DNA of 49,201 nucleotides from Acidobacteriota bacterium (GTDB lineage: Bacteria; Acidobacteriota; Terriglobia; Bryobacterales; Bryobacteraceae), in NCBI GenBank assembly GCA_017304135.1, contig JAFLBB010000032.1:1-49201 (forward strand), written 5' to 3'. The notes beneath the pieces were generated by a model. That model was not told the DNA's origin and searched no databases. It worked only from the letters and a program-made list of their open reading frames with translations. Made by a program: the position numbers and the translations under genes. Shown one piece after another: positions 40,506 through 49,051 of this stretch (within the stretch, counting starts at the first letter, position 1; each line of letters begins with the position of its first letter).

Positions 40506-40967
40506 ATGGAGATCCGGACCGCTGTCGCCGCCGAGGCCGCAACCATCGCCCTCTTCAACACGCTTATGGCCCAGGAAACGGAGGCGATCAAGTTGGATGA
40601 GAGCCGTGTGCTGGCCGGTGTCCGCACGGTGTTTGACCGCCCCGAGCGCGGCTGGTACCTCGTGGCCTTGGAGTCCGGCGAGGTAGTCGGGCAGTTGATG
40701 GTGACCTTTGAGTGGAGCGACTGGCGCAACGGCGTGTTCTGGTGGATTCAGAGCGTCTATGTGAAGCCGGAAGCACGCGGGCGCGGCGTCTACAAAGCGC
40801 TCTATGCCGAACTGATGCGGCGCGCGCGTGAGGACGGCGGGGTGTGCGGCGTTCGCTTGTATGTGGAGAAGCACAATCAGCGCGCCCAAGAGGTGTATGC
40901 GCGCCAAGGCATGCGGCGCGCCGACTATGACCTGTTCGAGGTGGACTTCGTTCTGACGCGCCCCTAA
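40506..40967 (+). CDS. GNAT family N-acetyltransferase
   Basis: The product is 153 residues from ATG 40506. It has a full single GNAT domain: MEIRTAVAAEAATIALFN, motif A VYVKPEARGRGVYKALYAEL and motif B VRLYVEKHNQRAQEVYARQG with the Tyr of the acid site. The substrate is unknown. The 3' end overlaps the HxlR gene by 4 bp in a convergent arrangement. Confidence 0.9.
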   Translation: MEIRTAVAAEAATIALFNTLMAQETEAIKLDESRVLAGVRTVFDRPERGWYLVALESGEVVGQLMVTFEWSDWRNGVFWWIQSVYVKPEARGRGVYKALYAELMRRAREDGGVCGVRLYVEKHNQRAQEVYARQGMRRADYDLFEVDFVLTRP

Positions 40968-41359
40968 GCCGCTGAAGTGCGGGATTGCGGGCGCCGCGCG
41001 CGGTCAAACTGGGCGCGCGCCTTCTGGAACGCGGCGGCATTCGCCTTGTGCCAGAGACACAGGTCGCGGAGCGGCTTCAAGATCCCACGGCCGAGCGGCG
41101 TCAGCGAATACTCCACCTTCGGCGGCACGACAGGGTACAACTCACGGTGAATGAGCCCGTCCCGCTCCAGCGCCCGCAGCGCTCCTGAGAGCACCTTGGC
41201 CGACACACCGCCCAGGGCGCGCTGCAATTCGCCATGCCGCAGCGTCCCCGGTTTCAGCGCATAGAGCACCTGCAACCGCCACTTGTCGGCAACCATCGCC
41301 ACCACCTCTTCGGAACCCAGCACGTGCCTGCGTAGATCCGCCGCGCTCATAGTATCCAT
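40964..41359 (-). CDS. HxlR family winged-helix transcriptional regulator
   Basis: The product is 131 residues; ATG at 41359 or 41350. The HxlR domain is clear: MVADKWRLQVLYALKPGTLR, ELQRALGGVSAKVLSGALRA, ERDGLIHRELYPVVPPKVEY and LTPLGRGILKPL. There are no Cys residues of the redox-sensing type at the N-terminus; the one Cys (DLCLWHKAN) is in the C-terminal helix and could sense electrophiles, as in some relatives. It is divergent from the DJ-1/COG2085 operon and probably controls it. Confidence 0.93.
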   Translation of the reverse strand: MDTMSAADLRRHVLGSEEVVAMVADKWRLQVLYALKPGTLRHGELQRALGGVSAKVLSGALRALERDGLIHRELYPVVPPKVEYSLTPLGRGILKPLRDLCLWHKANAAAFQKARAQFDRARRPQSRTSAA

Positions 41360-41365
41360 ACGGTA

Positions 41366-41376
41366 AGTATTGTACT
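41366..41376. promoter_or_regulatory. Putative HxlR operator
   Basis: AGTA-TTG-TACT is a perfect 4-bp inverted repeat with a 3-nt centre, in the 63-bp divergent gap. Extra AGTAT at 41351-41355 and 41366-41370 form a direct repeat. YodB/CatR-type HxlR regulators use TACT/AGTA half-sites, which supports the call. Confidence 0.45.
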
Positions 41377-41422
41377 GCTAGGTGAATATCGCGCGGAGGT
41401 GCTATATCCATCTCAGGAGGAT

Positions 41423-42169
41423 ATGCGCTTGAGCGAACACATCAATTCGGGCCAGGCCCGTCCCCGCCGCGTGCTGATGGTGGCGGCAAACCCCGGCCTG
41501 GCCACCAATACAGGCTGGCCGGTGGGGTTCTGGGCCTCAGAGCTGACCCACCCCTGGCTGGCCTTCACCGAAGCGGGCTACGAGGTCGTCATCTGCTCCC
41601 CGCTCGGAGGCAGGCTGGAACTCGACGCGATGAGCGATCCCCGCCATGAGAGCGGTTATTCCGCCGACGACCTGGTGAGCCTGGGCTTTCTCAACTCCCC
41701 GCGCCACGCCGGGCTGCTGGAGTCCACGCCCCGTCTCGCCGATTGCCCGGCCGCCGGGTTTGACGCGCTGGTGATTTGCGGCGGACAGGCGCCGATGTTC
41801 CACTACCGCGGCGATGAGCACCTGAAGTCGTCCGTGGCCGCGTTCTTCGAGTCCGGTAAAGTGGTGGCCGCGCTCTGTCATGGCGTCAGCGCATTAATCG
41901 ACGTGCAGCTCAGCGATGGCTCCTGGCTGATTGCGGGCAAAACCATGACGGGGTTCTCGAACGTTGAGGAAGATTTCGTGGACACCCTGGTGGGGATGAA
42001 GGTGATGCCGTGGCGCATCGAGGATGCCGCCCGCGAACGGGGCGCCAACTATGTCGGAGGCGGCCTGTGGCGCGCCTTTGCCGTGCGGGATGGCCGCCTG
42101 GTCACCGGGCAGCAGCAGTATTCAGGCCGCAAGACGGCGGAACTCGTGATGGAGGTATTGGGCAGATGA
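41423..42169 (+). CDS. DJ-1/PfpI family protein (Hsp31/glyoxalase III-like)
   Basis: The product is 248 residues from ATG 41423, with AGGAGG in front. The N-terminal strand is RVLMVAANPGLATNTGWPVG, then WLAFTEAGYEVVICSPLGG (Glu of the family). The nucleophile elbow is VVAALCHGVSALID with catalytic Cys, and the C-terminal VTGQQQYSGRKTAELVM is typical. The family includes glyoxalase III/Hsp31 enzymes that convert methylglyoxal. Divergence from an HxlR regulator fits electrophile detoxification, an inference. The next gene overlaps by 4 bp. Confidence 0.9.
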   Translation: MRLSEHINSGQARPRRVLMVAANPGLATNTGWPVGFWASELTHPWLAFTEAGYEVVICSPLGGRLELDAMSDPRHESGYSADDLVSLGFLNSPRHAGLLESTPRLADCPAAGFDALVICGGQAPMFHYRGDEHLKSSVAAFFESGKVVAALCHGVSALIDVQLSDGSWLIAGKTMTGFSNVEEDFVDTLVGMKVMPWRIEDAARERGANYVGGGLWRAFAVRDGRLVTGQQQYSGRKTAELVMEVLGR

Positions 42170-42795
42170 AGATCGCGGTGCTGGGGTCGGGCAATGTGGG
42201 CGGAGCGCTGGGGACGCAGTGGGCGCGGGCGGGCCATGCGGTGCTCTTTGCGTCGCGCAATCCAAACAGTGAGGAGATGCTTCAGCTCATCGCGAGGGCC
42301 GGGGCGAACGCCCACGCGATGTCATCGAGGGAAGCCGTCGAAGGCGCAGACGTGGTGCTGCTGGCCACGCCGTGGGGAGCAACCGAATCCGTCATTGCCC
42401 ACTGCGGGGGGCTGGCGGAGAAAATCGTGCTCGACGCCACCAATCCGCTCGGCCCCGGCTTTGCGCTCACTCACCGCGGCGACGACTCTGGCGGTGAGCA
42501 GGTGCAGCGTTGGGCCCCGCAAGCGCGCGTGGTGAAGGTGTTCAACACAACCGGTTACGGGAACATGGAGAACCCCGTCTACGACGGCAAACCCAGTCTC
42601 ATGTTCTATGCCGGTGACGACAGCGTGGCCAAAGACGTGGCCCGGCAGCTCTCCGATGTGGCCGGCTTTGAGAGCATCGATGCGGGGCCGCTCGAAAACG
42701 CGCGCCTACTGGAGGCCTGGGCCGTGCTGTGGATCAAACTGGCCATGCAATACGGCCACGGGCGCGACTTCGCCTTCGTGAAGCTGACTCGCTAA
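42166..42795 (+). CDS. NADPH-dependent F420-reductase-like oxidoreductase (COG2085)
   Basis: The product is 209 residues from ATG 42166, overlapping the previous stop (ATGA). The dinucleotide-binding domain is MKIAVLGSGNVGGALGTQWA with ASRNPNSEEM. The following VVLLATPWGATESVIAH, VLDATNPLG and VVKVFNTTGYGNMENPVY match the F420-dependent NADP reductase/COG2085 family, which has many members that do not use F420. It probably reduces a carbonyl or disulfide with NADPH. It is the second gene of the HxlR-controlled operon. Confidence 0.9.
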   Translation: MKIAVLGSGNVGGALGTQWARAGHAVLFASRNPNSEEMLQLIARAGANAHAMSSREAVEGADVVLLATPWGATESVIAHCGGLAEKIVLDATNPLGPGFALTHRGDDSGGEQVQRWAPQARVVKVFNTTGYGNMENPVYDGKPSLMFYAGDDSVAKDVARQLSDVAGFESIDAGPLENARLLEAWAVLWIKLAMQYGHGRDFAFVKLTR

Positions 42796-42801
42796 TTCTG
42801 C

Positions 42802-43287
42802 TCAGGGCCGCGTTTCGACGATCGTACTCACCGCGCCGTCGACATCCTTCACTCGCAACACACACCCCGTCCGCGCATCGAGAACCTCCGGATCCACCGG
42901 ATACGTCATGGCGATCATACGATCTTCGACCGTCTTGGGAGCGACCCGGCTCTTGCGGATCAGCGACTCGTTGTACTTGGCGCCGAGCGTGAGGGCGTGA
43001 TACTCGAAGATGGGCTTGGCGTCGGCGTCGGTGACCAGATCGCCCTCCACCTCCTTGTCGTCCTTCAGCGTGCAGATGGAGGTCACCTCGCTCACCACGA
43101 AGGGAAAGTCAGCGGGATTGGAGAAGCGAAAATCGAACACCAGCAGGGTCGATTTGTCGTAGAGCTTCTGCATCCGCACTTTCTTGATGGTGCCTTCGAT
43201 GCGAATCTGCGAGCCGCGGTTCGCAAAAAACACGGCGCTGATCAGCGCAACGATCAGCAGAAGCCCGAGGCCGGCATACTTAACCAT
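42802..43287 (-). CDS. Membrane-anchored hypothetical
   Basis: The product is 161 residues with an N-terminal anchor (VKYAGLGLLLIVALISAVFFANRG). The rest is beta-rich: SQIRIEGTIKKVRMQKLY, LLVFDFRFSNPADFPFVV and TGCVLRVKDVDGAV, like a LEA14/Ig-like domain seen in some periplasmic proteins. I do not recognise the family. It follows the epimerase gene on the same strand with only 9 nt between, so they are probably cotranscribed. Confidence 0.7.
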   Translation of the reverse strand: MVKYAGLGLLLIVALISAVFFANRGSQIRIEGTIKKVRMQKLYDKSTLLVFDFRFSNPADFPFVVSEVTSICTLKDDKEVEGDLVTDADAKPIFEYHALTLGAKYNESLIRKSRVAPKTVEDRMIAMTYPVDPEVLDARTGCVLRVKDVDGAVSTIVETRP

Positions 43288-43296
43288 GAGCGACCA

Positions 43297-44193
43297 CTAA
43301 ACGGCCACCATGCGCACAAGTTCCTTCATGCACTCGTGCGACATCTGGATCTGTGTCTCGCCGAAAATGTGTGTTTCCAGGCCCACCTGCCCTCTGTAGC
43401 CGTCCTTGATCAGGGTGTCAAAGATGCCCCGCCAATCCATCGGCGTGTAGGACGGCAGCAGGCTTTTGCCTTTGATCTGGACGTTGCCGATGCGCTTCTT
43501 GGGCAGCATCTGATAGCCGTCGGGGAAGGCCTTTTCCTTCGTATTCTCAGCGTTGAAGGGATCCCAGTTGATGCCCACATTTTTGTCGGGGATGAGCTTC
43601 ATCAAGTCGACCAGTTCCGCGGAGGAGGCCACGTTGCAGGCGTTCTCGTTCTCGATGAGGAGTTCAATGCCCTCCTTCTTGGCGCGCGCGGCCAGCGGAC
43701 CAATGTCGTCGGCAATGCGCTGCATCATGCCCGTCTGGTCCTTGGCCCGGAAGTAGGTGAAGATGCGGACCTTCGAGGTGCCGAGGATGTGCGCCGCCTC
43801 GATGGCCTTGTCCAATTCCTGCTGGCGCTTCTCATAGCGCGCGGCGCTGGCCATGTGGCGCGGGTTCATGGTCTCCACGCCGGGAATGGCGAACTTGAGC
43901 ATCGACGTGTTGAGAAACGAGATGCCCACGCCGCCGTCGCGAAACGCCTTGGCGTCAGCTTTAAGCTGCTCCACCGGGAGTTGGAAGTACTCTTTCTTGA
44001 TCTCGCGCTTGGAGCGCAGTTCCAGCCATTTCAAGCCATACTGCTGCGCGAAAGCGACTGACCCGGCCTGGTCAGGCGCAATTTCGTCGGTGATTGCGCT
44101 GAGGCGGCTGACATCGATTCGCTTTGCGGCGAAGGCCGAGGAGACGGCCCAGGGCGCGGAGATTCCCAGTGCAATGGCTGTGCGGCGGAGCAT
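43297..44193 (-). CDS. Sugar phosphate isomerase/epimerase (TIM barrel), exported
   Basis: The product is 298 residues. The ATG at 44193 is preferred over 44202 because TACAAT lies exactly 7 nt before it. The signal is MLRRTAIALGISAPWAVSSAFAA. The barrel shows ITDEIAPDQAGSVAFAQQYG, RIFTYFRAKDQ-type strands, IELLIENENACNVASSAEL, NVGINWDPFNAENT and QVGLETHIFGETQ, the usual metal-binding Glu/Asp/His positions. Members act on inositols or sugars. Secretion makes a polysaccharide-derived substrate likely. Confidence 0.88.
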   Translation of the reverse strand: MLRRTAIALGISAPWAVSSAFAAKRIDVSRLSAITDEIAPDQAGSVAFAQQYGLKWLELRSKREIKKEYFQLPVEQLKADAKAFRDGGVGISFLNTSMLKFAIPGVETMNPRHMASAARYEKRQQELDKAIEAAHILGTSKVRIFTYFRAKDQTGMMQRIADDIGPLAARAKKEGIELLIENENACNVASSAELVDLMKLIPDKNVGINWDPFNAENTKEKAFPDGYQMLPKKRIGNVQIKGKSLLPSYTPMDWRGIFDTLIKDGYRGQVGLETHIFGETQIQMSHECMKELVRMVAV

Positions 44194-44200
44194 GAGGATC

Positions 44201-44206
44201 ATTGTA
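44201..44206 (-). promoter_or_regulatory. -10 box deciding the epimerase start
   Basis: On the minus strand TACAAT (44201-44206), five of six bases matching TATAAT, lies 7 nt before the ATG at 44193. Its presence supports that start over the ATG at 44202, which overlaps the box. Confidence 0.4.
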
Positions 44207-44247
44207 CAGCGTTGCCGCTCCCGCCCGTCACAATGCCGTAGGCCCGC

Positions 44248-46431
44248 CTATTGAGGTTTGGCGAACGCGCTTGCGGCAACCTCGGGGTTGATCTTCCACT
44301 CCTTCACCGTGGCCTCAATCGCCTTCTGGCCATTGAGGCTGATGATGGTCTCGGTTGGCAGTTTGACACCGGAGAAGTCGCCGAACTTGACGAAGCGCTC
44401 CAGCACCTTGCCCGGCTGGCCCATCACATTGCCTGTGTAGCTCTTGCCGGCGAGCATGCCCGTGGCCGCATCGATCAGGAGCTTCACCGTCATTTTGGTG
44501 GCCTCGTGCGTAATGGCCACCGCGGCCACGTCCCGGCCCTCCAACTTTTCACCGGCCAGCACCTGCACCTGATAGCCGGGCTTGGCGAAGTTCTGCAGCA
44601 GCGACACAGTGTCGCGGACAATGGCCTGCTTGGCCTGCGCTGCCTGTGACGCGGGCGCTTCGCGCACATTCGGACCCTGCTTGGCCCAGGCCACGGTTCC
44701 GTCAAAGCCCTGCAGCATCTCACCCATCGGCGTGATCAGCTTGGCCACCTGCTTGCCCTCAAGCGAAGCCGTCGCTTCCTGCTCGATCGCCATCTCGCCC
44801 TGCGGCGTGGAGATCTTGATCTCCGCCTTCTGGAAGACGGCTTTCACTGCGTCGATGGCGCCGCCACCGTGCGCGGCTTTCACTTTGGCCAGCAGCGCCT
44901 TGCCCTGTTCCTCGGCCTGCGGCGTGGCCTCGGAGAGCTTCGGCCCCTCGGGCTGCGGGATGGAAACGTCAACCGGCGTCACCGGACCGAGCTTCGACAG
45001 CGGCTGGTCGTAGTCGGCGGCTTTGCCCAGCACGAGCAGGATGAACTGGTCCTGCTGCAACCACTGTTTCGCCGAAGCCAGCACATCGGCCTTGGTCACC
45101 TTCTCAATGCCTACGCGATACTTCTGCAGGAAGTCCGCGGGATAGCCGTAGAATTCGTAGCTCATCAGGCGGCCCACAACCTGTCCGGTGGAGGCGTAAT
45201 CGAAGGCCTCACCCTTCAGAATGCTCTCCTTGGAGAGCTTCAACTCCGCGTCGGTGACCTCGGCTTCCGCCAGCTTCTTCATCTCGCCGCGCATCGCCTC
45301 AAGGGCTTTCATCGTCGTCTCGCTCTTGGTGCCCACGAATACGGTCATCGTGCCGGGAATGTCCATCCCTGGGCTGTAGCCGGCCGAGGAGGCATAGGCG
45401 AGCCCCATCTCGGTGCGGATCTTGTTAAACAAGCGCGAAGCGAATCCGCCACCGAGGATGTCGGCCATCACCGTGTTCGCATAGTAGGCCGGGTCGCTCA
45501 TCTTGTCGGCAAGGCGGATGAGGCCGATGTTGGACTGGTTCACATCGGACTTCTCAATGTGATAAATGCCGGGCCTGGCAGCCAGCGCCGGATCGACGGC
45601 GATGGTCTCCGGGCGCGGATTGCCACCCTTGGGCCAGGCGCCGAGTGTGCGCTCGATGAGCGCTTTCATCTCCACGGCGTTGAAGTCGCCCCATACGCCG
45701 AAGATCACGTTCTCCGGCTGGTAGTAGCGCTTGTGGAACGCAATAAGGTCATCGCGCGTGATCGCATCCAGCGTCGCGTATTCAATCTGAAGCGCGTACG
45801 GGCTGTTCTTGCCGTAGACCAGACGCCTCATCTCGCGTCCATGAATGCCCATCGCATCGTCGTTGCGGCGAGAGATGCCGGCGCGGCCCTGCTGCTTTTC
45901 CAGATCCAGCTTGTCCTGCGGGAAGGCCGGGTTCCGCAGCAGGTCGGCAAGAATCGTGAAGGCCCGCTCGGAGTCCTCTTTCAAACATGAAATCGAGGCG
46001 TCGCCACTGGATCGGCTCATTCCAAACTCGACCGTGGCTGCCAGACGATCCAATTCATCGTCGAGTTTGTCGCCGGGGCGCGAGACGCTGCCGCCGGTGC
46101 GCATCACCTCCGCGGTAATCGCCGCCAGGCCGGTCTTCTCGGCAGGCTCGTGCCGCGCTCCCGTGCGGATCATGGCCGAAGCGCGGACGGTGGGCAGTTC
46201 GTGGTCTTCCAACAGGAACACCGTCATGCCGTTCGGCAGCACGTAGCGCTGCGTTTGCGGCACTTTCACGTCATTCAGCTTGGGATAGACAATGTCCTTC
46301 GGCAGGTTGGCCACGGCCGGGCGCGCCGGCGCGGCTTTGGGCGCAGCGGGCTTTGGCGGAGCCGCCTGCTGGGCCGAAGCGATGAGCGCGAATCCGAATG
46401 CGGCCGCGGCAATGAGGTTTGAGTGGGTCAT
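44248..46431 (-). CDS. Inactive M16 peptidase partner with C-terminal LolA-like domain
   Basis: The product is 727 residues with AAGGAGA before the ATG and signal MTHSNLIAAAAFGFALIASA. The M16 fold is intact, but the zinc motif HxxEH is lost: the aligned segment is KTGLAAITAEVMRTGG (His, Glu and His replaced by Ala, Ala and Glu). It keeps the RY substrate-binding motif in FASRLFNKIRTEMGLAY. From about residue 510 a second, beta-rich domain (GAIDAVKAVFQKAEIKISTP to the end) resembles LolA-type outer-membrane carrier folds. It lies directly after the active M16 gene. Paired active/inactive M16B subunits form a heterodimer. Confidence 0.88.
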   Translation of the reverse strand: MTHSNLIAAAAFGFALIASAQQAAPPKPAAPKAAPARPAVANLPKDIVYPKLNDVKVPQTQRYVLPNGMTVFLLEDHELPTVRASAMIRTGARHEPAEKTGLAAITAEVMRTGGSVSRPGDKLDDELDRLAATVEFGMSRSSGDASISCLKEDSERAFTILADLLRNPAFPQDKLDLEKQQGRAGISRRNDDAMGIHGREMRRLVYGKNSPYALQIEYATLDAITRDDLIAFHKRYYQPENVIFGVWGDFNAVEMKALIERTLGAWPKGGNPRPETIAVDPALAARPGIYHIEKSDVNQSNIGLIRLADKMSDPAYYANTVMADILGGGFASRLFNKIRTEMGLAYASSAGYSPGMDIPGTMTVFVGTKSETTMKALEAMRGEMKKLAEAEVTDAELKLSKESILKGEAFDYASTGQVVGRLMSYEFYGYPADFLQKYRVGIEKVTKADVLASAKQWLQQDQFILLVLGKAADYDQPLSKLGPVTPVDVSIPQPEGPKLSEATPQAEEQGKALLAKVKAAHGGGAIDAVKAVFQKAEIKISTPQGEMAIEQEATASLEGKQVAKLITPMGEMLQGFDGTVAWAKQGPNVREAPASQAAQAKQAIVRDTVSLLQNFAKPGYQVQVLAGEKLEGRDVAAVAITHEATKMTVKLLIDAATGMLAGKSYTGNVMGQPGKVLERFVKFGDFSGVKLPTETIISLNGQKAIEATVKEWKINPEVAASAFAKPQ

Positions 46432-46463
46432 GGTGCGGGTGTCTCCTTGCTGGTAGCCGCTCT

Positions 46464-47975
46464 CTAGTTGGCCGCGGGCTTGGCCGGTTCCACGTATCCG
46501 ACGGTGCGGTTGGTGTCGATGAATGTCTCGCGGGCGACGCGCTGAATGTCCTCCGGCGTCACCTTGTTCAACTGGTCGAGGTAGCGGAAGACGTTGCGCC
46601 AGTCGCCGGTGAGCACCTGGAACTTGGACAACGTCATCCCGATCGAGGTGTTGCTGGAGAGGCTACTGATGATGGAGGAGCGGGCACGGCGCTTCACGCC
46701 ATCCAACTCCTCCTTGCTCACCAACGTCTTCTTCAGATCCTCGATCTCGTCGTTCATCGCCTTCTCCACCTCGGCATTCGTCTTGCCGGGGTTGGCGGCT
46801 CCATAGAAGAAGAAGAGGGCCGGGTACTTCTCACCTGGGAAATCAGGAAAGCCGCCCGCGCCGGCGACGATCTTTTTCTCCGTCACCAGGCGACGGTACA
46901 TGCGCGAGCTGCGCCCTTCGCTCAGCAGGCTTCCGATGGCATCGTAAACGGGGCCGTCGGGATGCGTGGCGGCGGGCTTGTGATAGCCGATCAGCACCCA
47001 CGGCTGCGACTGCGCTTTCAGCGTGAGCCGCCGCTCCACCTGCTGCTTGGGCTCGGTGATGCGCAACGGTTCCGGCTTGGGGCGCTTCGGCAGACGCCCG
47101 AAGTAGGCCTCGGCGAGCGCGCGGGCGCGCTTCGGATCGATGTCTCCAGCAATCACACAGGTCAGGTTCGACGCCATGTAGTACTTGTCAAAAAATGCCT
47201 CCGCGTCGATACGCGTGAAGTTTTCCAGGTCGCTCATGTGGCCGATGCCGGCCTCGCCGTAGGGGTGCGCTTTGTAGGCGGTGGCGAGAAACTCCTCCAC
47301 CATCTTGCCGATGGGGTTCGACTCAGTGCGCATGCGGCGCTCTTCGCGCACCACGCCGGATTCCTTATAGAACTCGCGTAGCACTGGGTTGAGGAAACGT
47401 TCGCTTTCGAGATAGAACCAGAGCTCGGCGGCGTTGGAGGGCAGGCTGAAGTAGTAATCCGTCTTGTCGCTGTGCGTGGAGGCGTTCAAACCGCGCCCGC
47501 CCGCGCCGTCGATCAGCTTGCCAAACTCATTCTGGACGACGAACTGCCCGGCGCCTTCCTGGGCGGTGTCGAAGTCCTTTTGCAGGGCTTCCAGCTTGGC
47601 CTTGTCGGCCTTATCGCCCTTGTCGCGCTCGGCGCGCAGGGCCATGAAGGCGCGGTCGACGCGGTCGAGCGAGTTCTTCTCCTCCAGCCAGTTCTTCGTG
47701 CCCACCTTGCGCGTGCCCTTGAAGGCCATGTGCTCAAACATGTGGGCCATGCCGGTGATGCCCTTCACCTCCTGCACGGAGCCGACATCGGCGTAGGTGT
47801 AGAAGCTGACCACGGGGGCATTGTGGCGCTCCACGATGAGGAACTTCATGCCGTTGTCGAGGGTGAATTCGGTCACCTTCTTCTCAAACTCGGCAAAGCT
47901 GTCCTGCGCGCCCAAAGGCAGCAGCAGGGTGAGCGCCGTGGCGACAACCAGCGAGAGTCGGGTGATGGACCGCAT
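46464..47975 (-). CDS. M16 family zinc metallopeptidase (active subunit)
   Basis: The product is 503 residues with AAGGAGA before the ATG and signal MRSITRLSLVVATALTLLLP. The catalytic motif HMFEH (His78, Glu81, His82) is in GMAHMFEHMAFKG, with the third ligand Glu in VVREERRM. A long charged insertion follows (WLEEKNSLDRVDRAF, ERDKGDKADKAK). This is a PqqF/MPP-type peptidase located in the periplasm. It lies upstream of the inactive partner with a 32-nt gap, so they form an operon. Confidence 0.94.
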   Translation of the reverse strand: MRSITRLSLVVATALTLLLPLGAQDSFAEFEKKVTEFTLDNGMKFLIVERHNAPVVSFYTYADVGSVQEVKGITGMAHMFEHMAFKGTRKVGTKNWLEEKNSLDRVDRAFMALRAERDKGDKADKAKLEALQKDFDTAQEGAGQFVVQNEFGKLIDGAGGRGLNASTHSDKTDYYFSLPSNAAELWFYLESERFLNPVLREFYKESGVVREERRMRTESNPIGKMVEEFLATAYKAHPYGEAGIGHMSDLENFTRIDAEAFFDKYYMASNLTCVIAGDIDPKRARALAEAYFGRLPKRPKPEPLRITEPKQQVERRLTLKAQSQPWVLIGYHKPAATHPDGPVYDAIGSLLSEGRSSRMYRRLVTEKKIVAGAGGFPDFPGEKYPALFFFYGAANPGKTNAEVEKAMNDEIEDLKKTLVSKEELDGVKRRARSSIISSLSSNTSIGMTLSKFQVLTGDWRNVFRYLDQLNKVTPEDIQRVARETFIDTNRTVGYVEPAKPAAN

Positions 47976-48048
47976 GGATGGGTGGTTCTCCTTATTGGAC
48001 TAGTTCAGCACACTCGACGAGGTGTGCGGAAGGCGCGCGCCATCTTTC

Positions 48049-48990
48049 TCAGACGCGCTCGATGTCGTGAAGTTTGGAAACATTTGTGACGACCTGGCCG
48101 CCGGGCGCGGTCTCAAACATGTCGCTAAAGCGCGCCGACCAGACCAGATCCGCTGGCTTGTAAGAGGAGCGCGCGGTGACGGTTTGGGCAAAGGTCTCAT
48201 CATGAGCCGTGAGGACGATCAGGACCTCCGGGTCGAGGGTGTGGGCGGTGGTTTCATCCCAATCCCAGAGGGGGCTCGATTCGGTAATGGGGTGGACGAC
48301 GACCCAGTGAAGCGGGAACAGCATCACCTGCTGGCGTTCGAGGGTGAGTTGATCGAAGCGGCGCGTGCGGCGGCCGTCGCGCGTGTCCCAGTATCCGATG
48401 GCGACGGTGGCCTCCACCTGGGTGAGTTCGTTGTTGCGGCCGTTGACGATGCGGAACATGAGCGCCTGGCCGCCCTGGTAGGGGGCGATGACGGCCTGGC
48501 GGCTAAAGAGGATGCGGGCCGTGGGGCGGGAGAAGCGGGCAAAGAGGATGCCGGTGGCGAGCGAGACGCCGAGCAGGCCGACGAGGGCTTCGGCGGTGGC
48601 GATGAGGTTGGGCAGCATGCCGTAGGGGGTGATGCGGCCGTAGCCAATGGTGGCAAGGGTTTGGACGCTGAAGAAGAAGGCGTCGGCGAAGCGGCCGTGG
48701 AGTCCGGCGCCCTCGCCGCCGTGGAGGGCGTCGGGGCCGCAGGCGAAGTAGAGGGTGGCGAAGAAGAGGTTGGCGGCGAGGTAGGCAGCGACGACGACGG
48801 CGTAGTAGGCGCCCCAACTCATGGTGATCATGGCGTGGAAGGGGCTGATGAACTCCCAGAAGGGCAGGCCGCGGCGGGCGACGTTGAAAGTGCCGTCCTG
48901 GTTCAACATGCGGCCGGTGGTGGACTGGGCGACGCGGGAGCCGAGACCGAGGTCGCGGGGCTGCGCTGTGGGGGGCGGGGCTGAGGCCAT
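48049..48990 (-). CDS. Inward-rectifier potassium channel (KirBac type)
   Basis: The product is 313 residues. Two membrane helices (MITMSWGAYYAVVVAAYLAA and ALVGLLGVSLATGILFARF) flank a pore helix FADAFFFSVQTLATIGYG with the selectivity filter TIGYG (residues 114-118). The C-terminal cytoplasmic domain starts RPTARILFSRQAVIAPYQ and has the Kir Ig-like fold with GQALMFRIVNGRNNEL and FPLHWVVVHPI. These channels pass K+ and are gated by the cytoplasmic domain. No regulator is adjacent. The start may lie a little downstream. Confidence 0.93.
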   Translation of the reverse strand: MASAPPPTAQPRDLGLGSRVAQSTTGRMLNQDGTFNVARRGLPFWEFISPFHAMITMSWGAYYAVVVAAYLAANLFFATLYFACGPDALHGGEGAGLHGRFADAFFFSVQTLATIGYGRITPYGMLPNLIATAEALVGLLGVSLATGILFARFSRPTARILFSRQAVIAPYQGGQALMFRIVNGRNNELTQVEATVAIGYWDTRDGRRTRRFDQLTLERQQVMLFPLHWVVVHPITESSPLWDWDETTAHTLDPEVLIVLTAHDETFAQTVTARSSYKPADLVWSARFSDMFETAPGGQVVTNVSKLHDIERV

Positions 48991-49051
48991 GGGTGTTAGA
49001 TGCGAGGATAGCGCGGGGCGGGAGTTTGGGTTCGTTTTGTCAAAAATGTAG

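Noticed and set aside
48022..48984. A 320-codon plus-strand frame opposite the KirBac channel
   Set aside because: Gly/Val/Ala/Glu-rich product with no features. The minus strand encodes a channel with an intact TIGYG filter.
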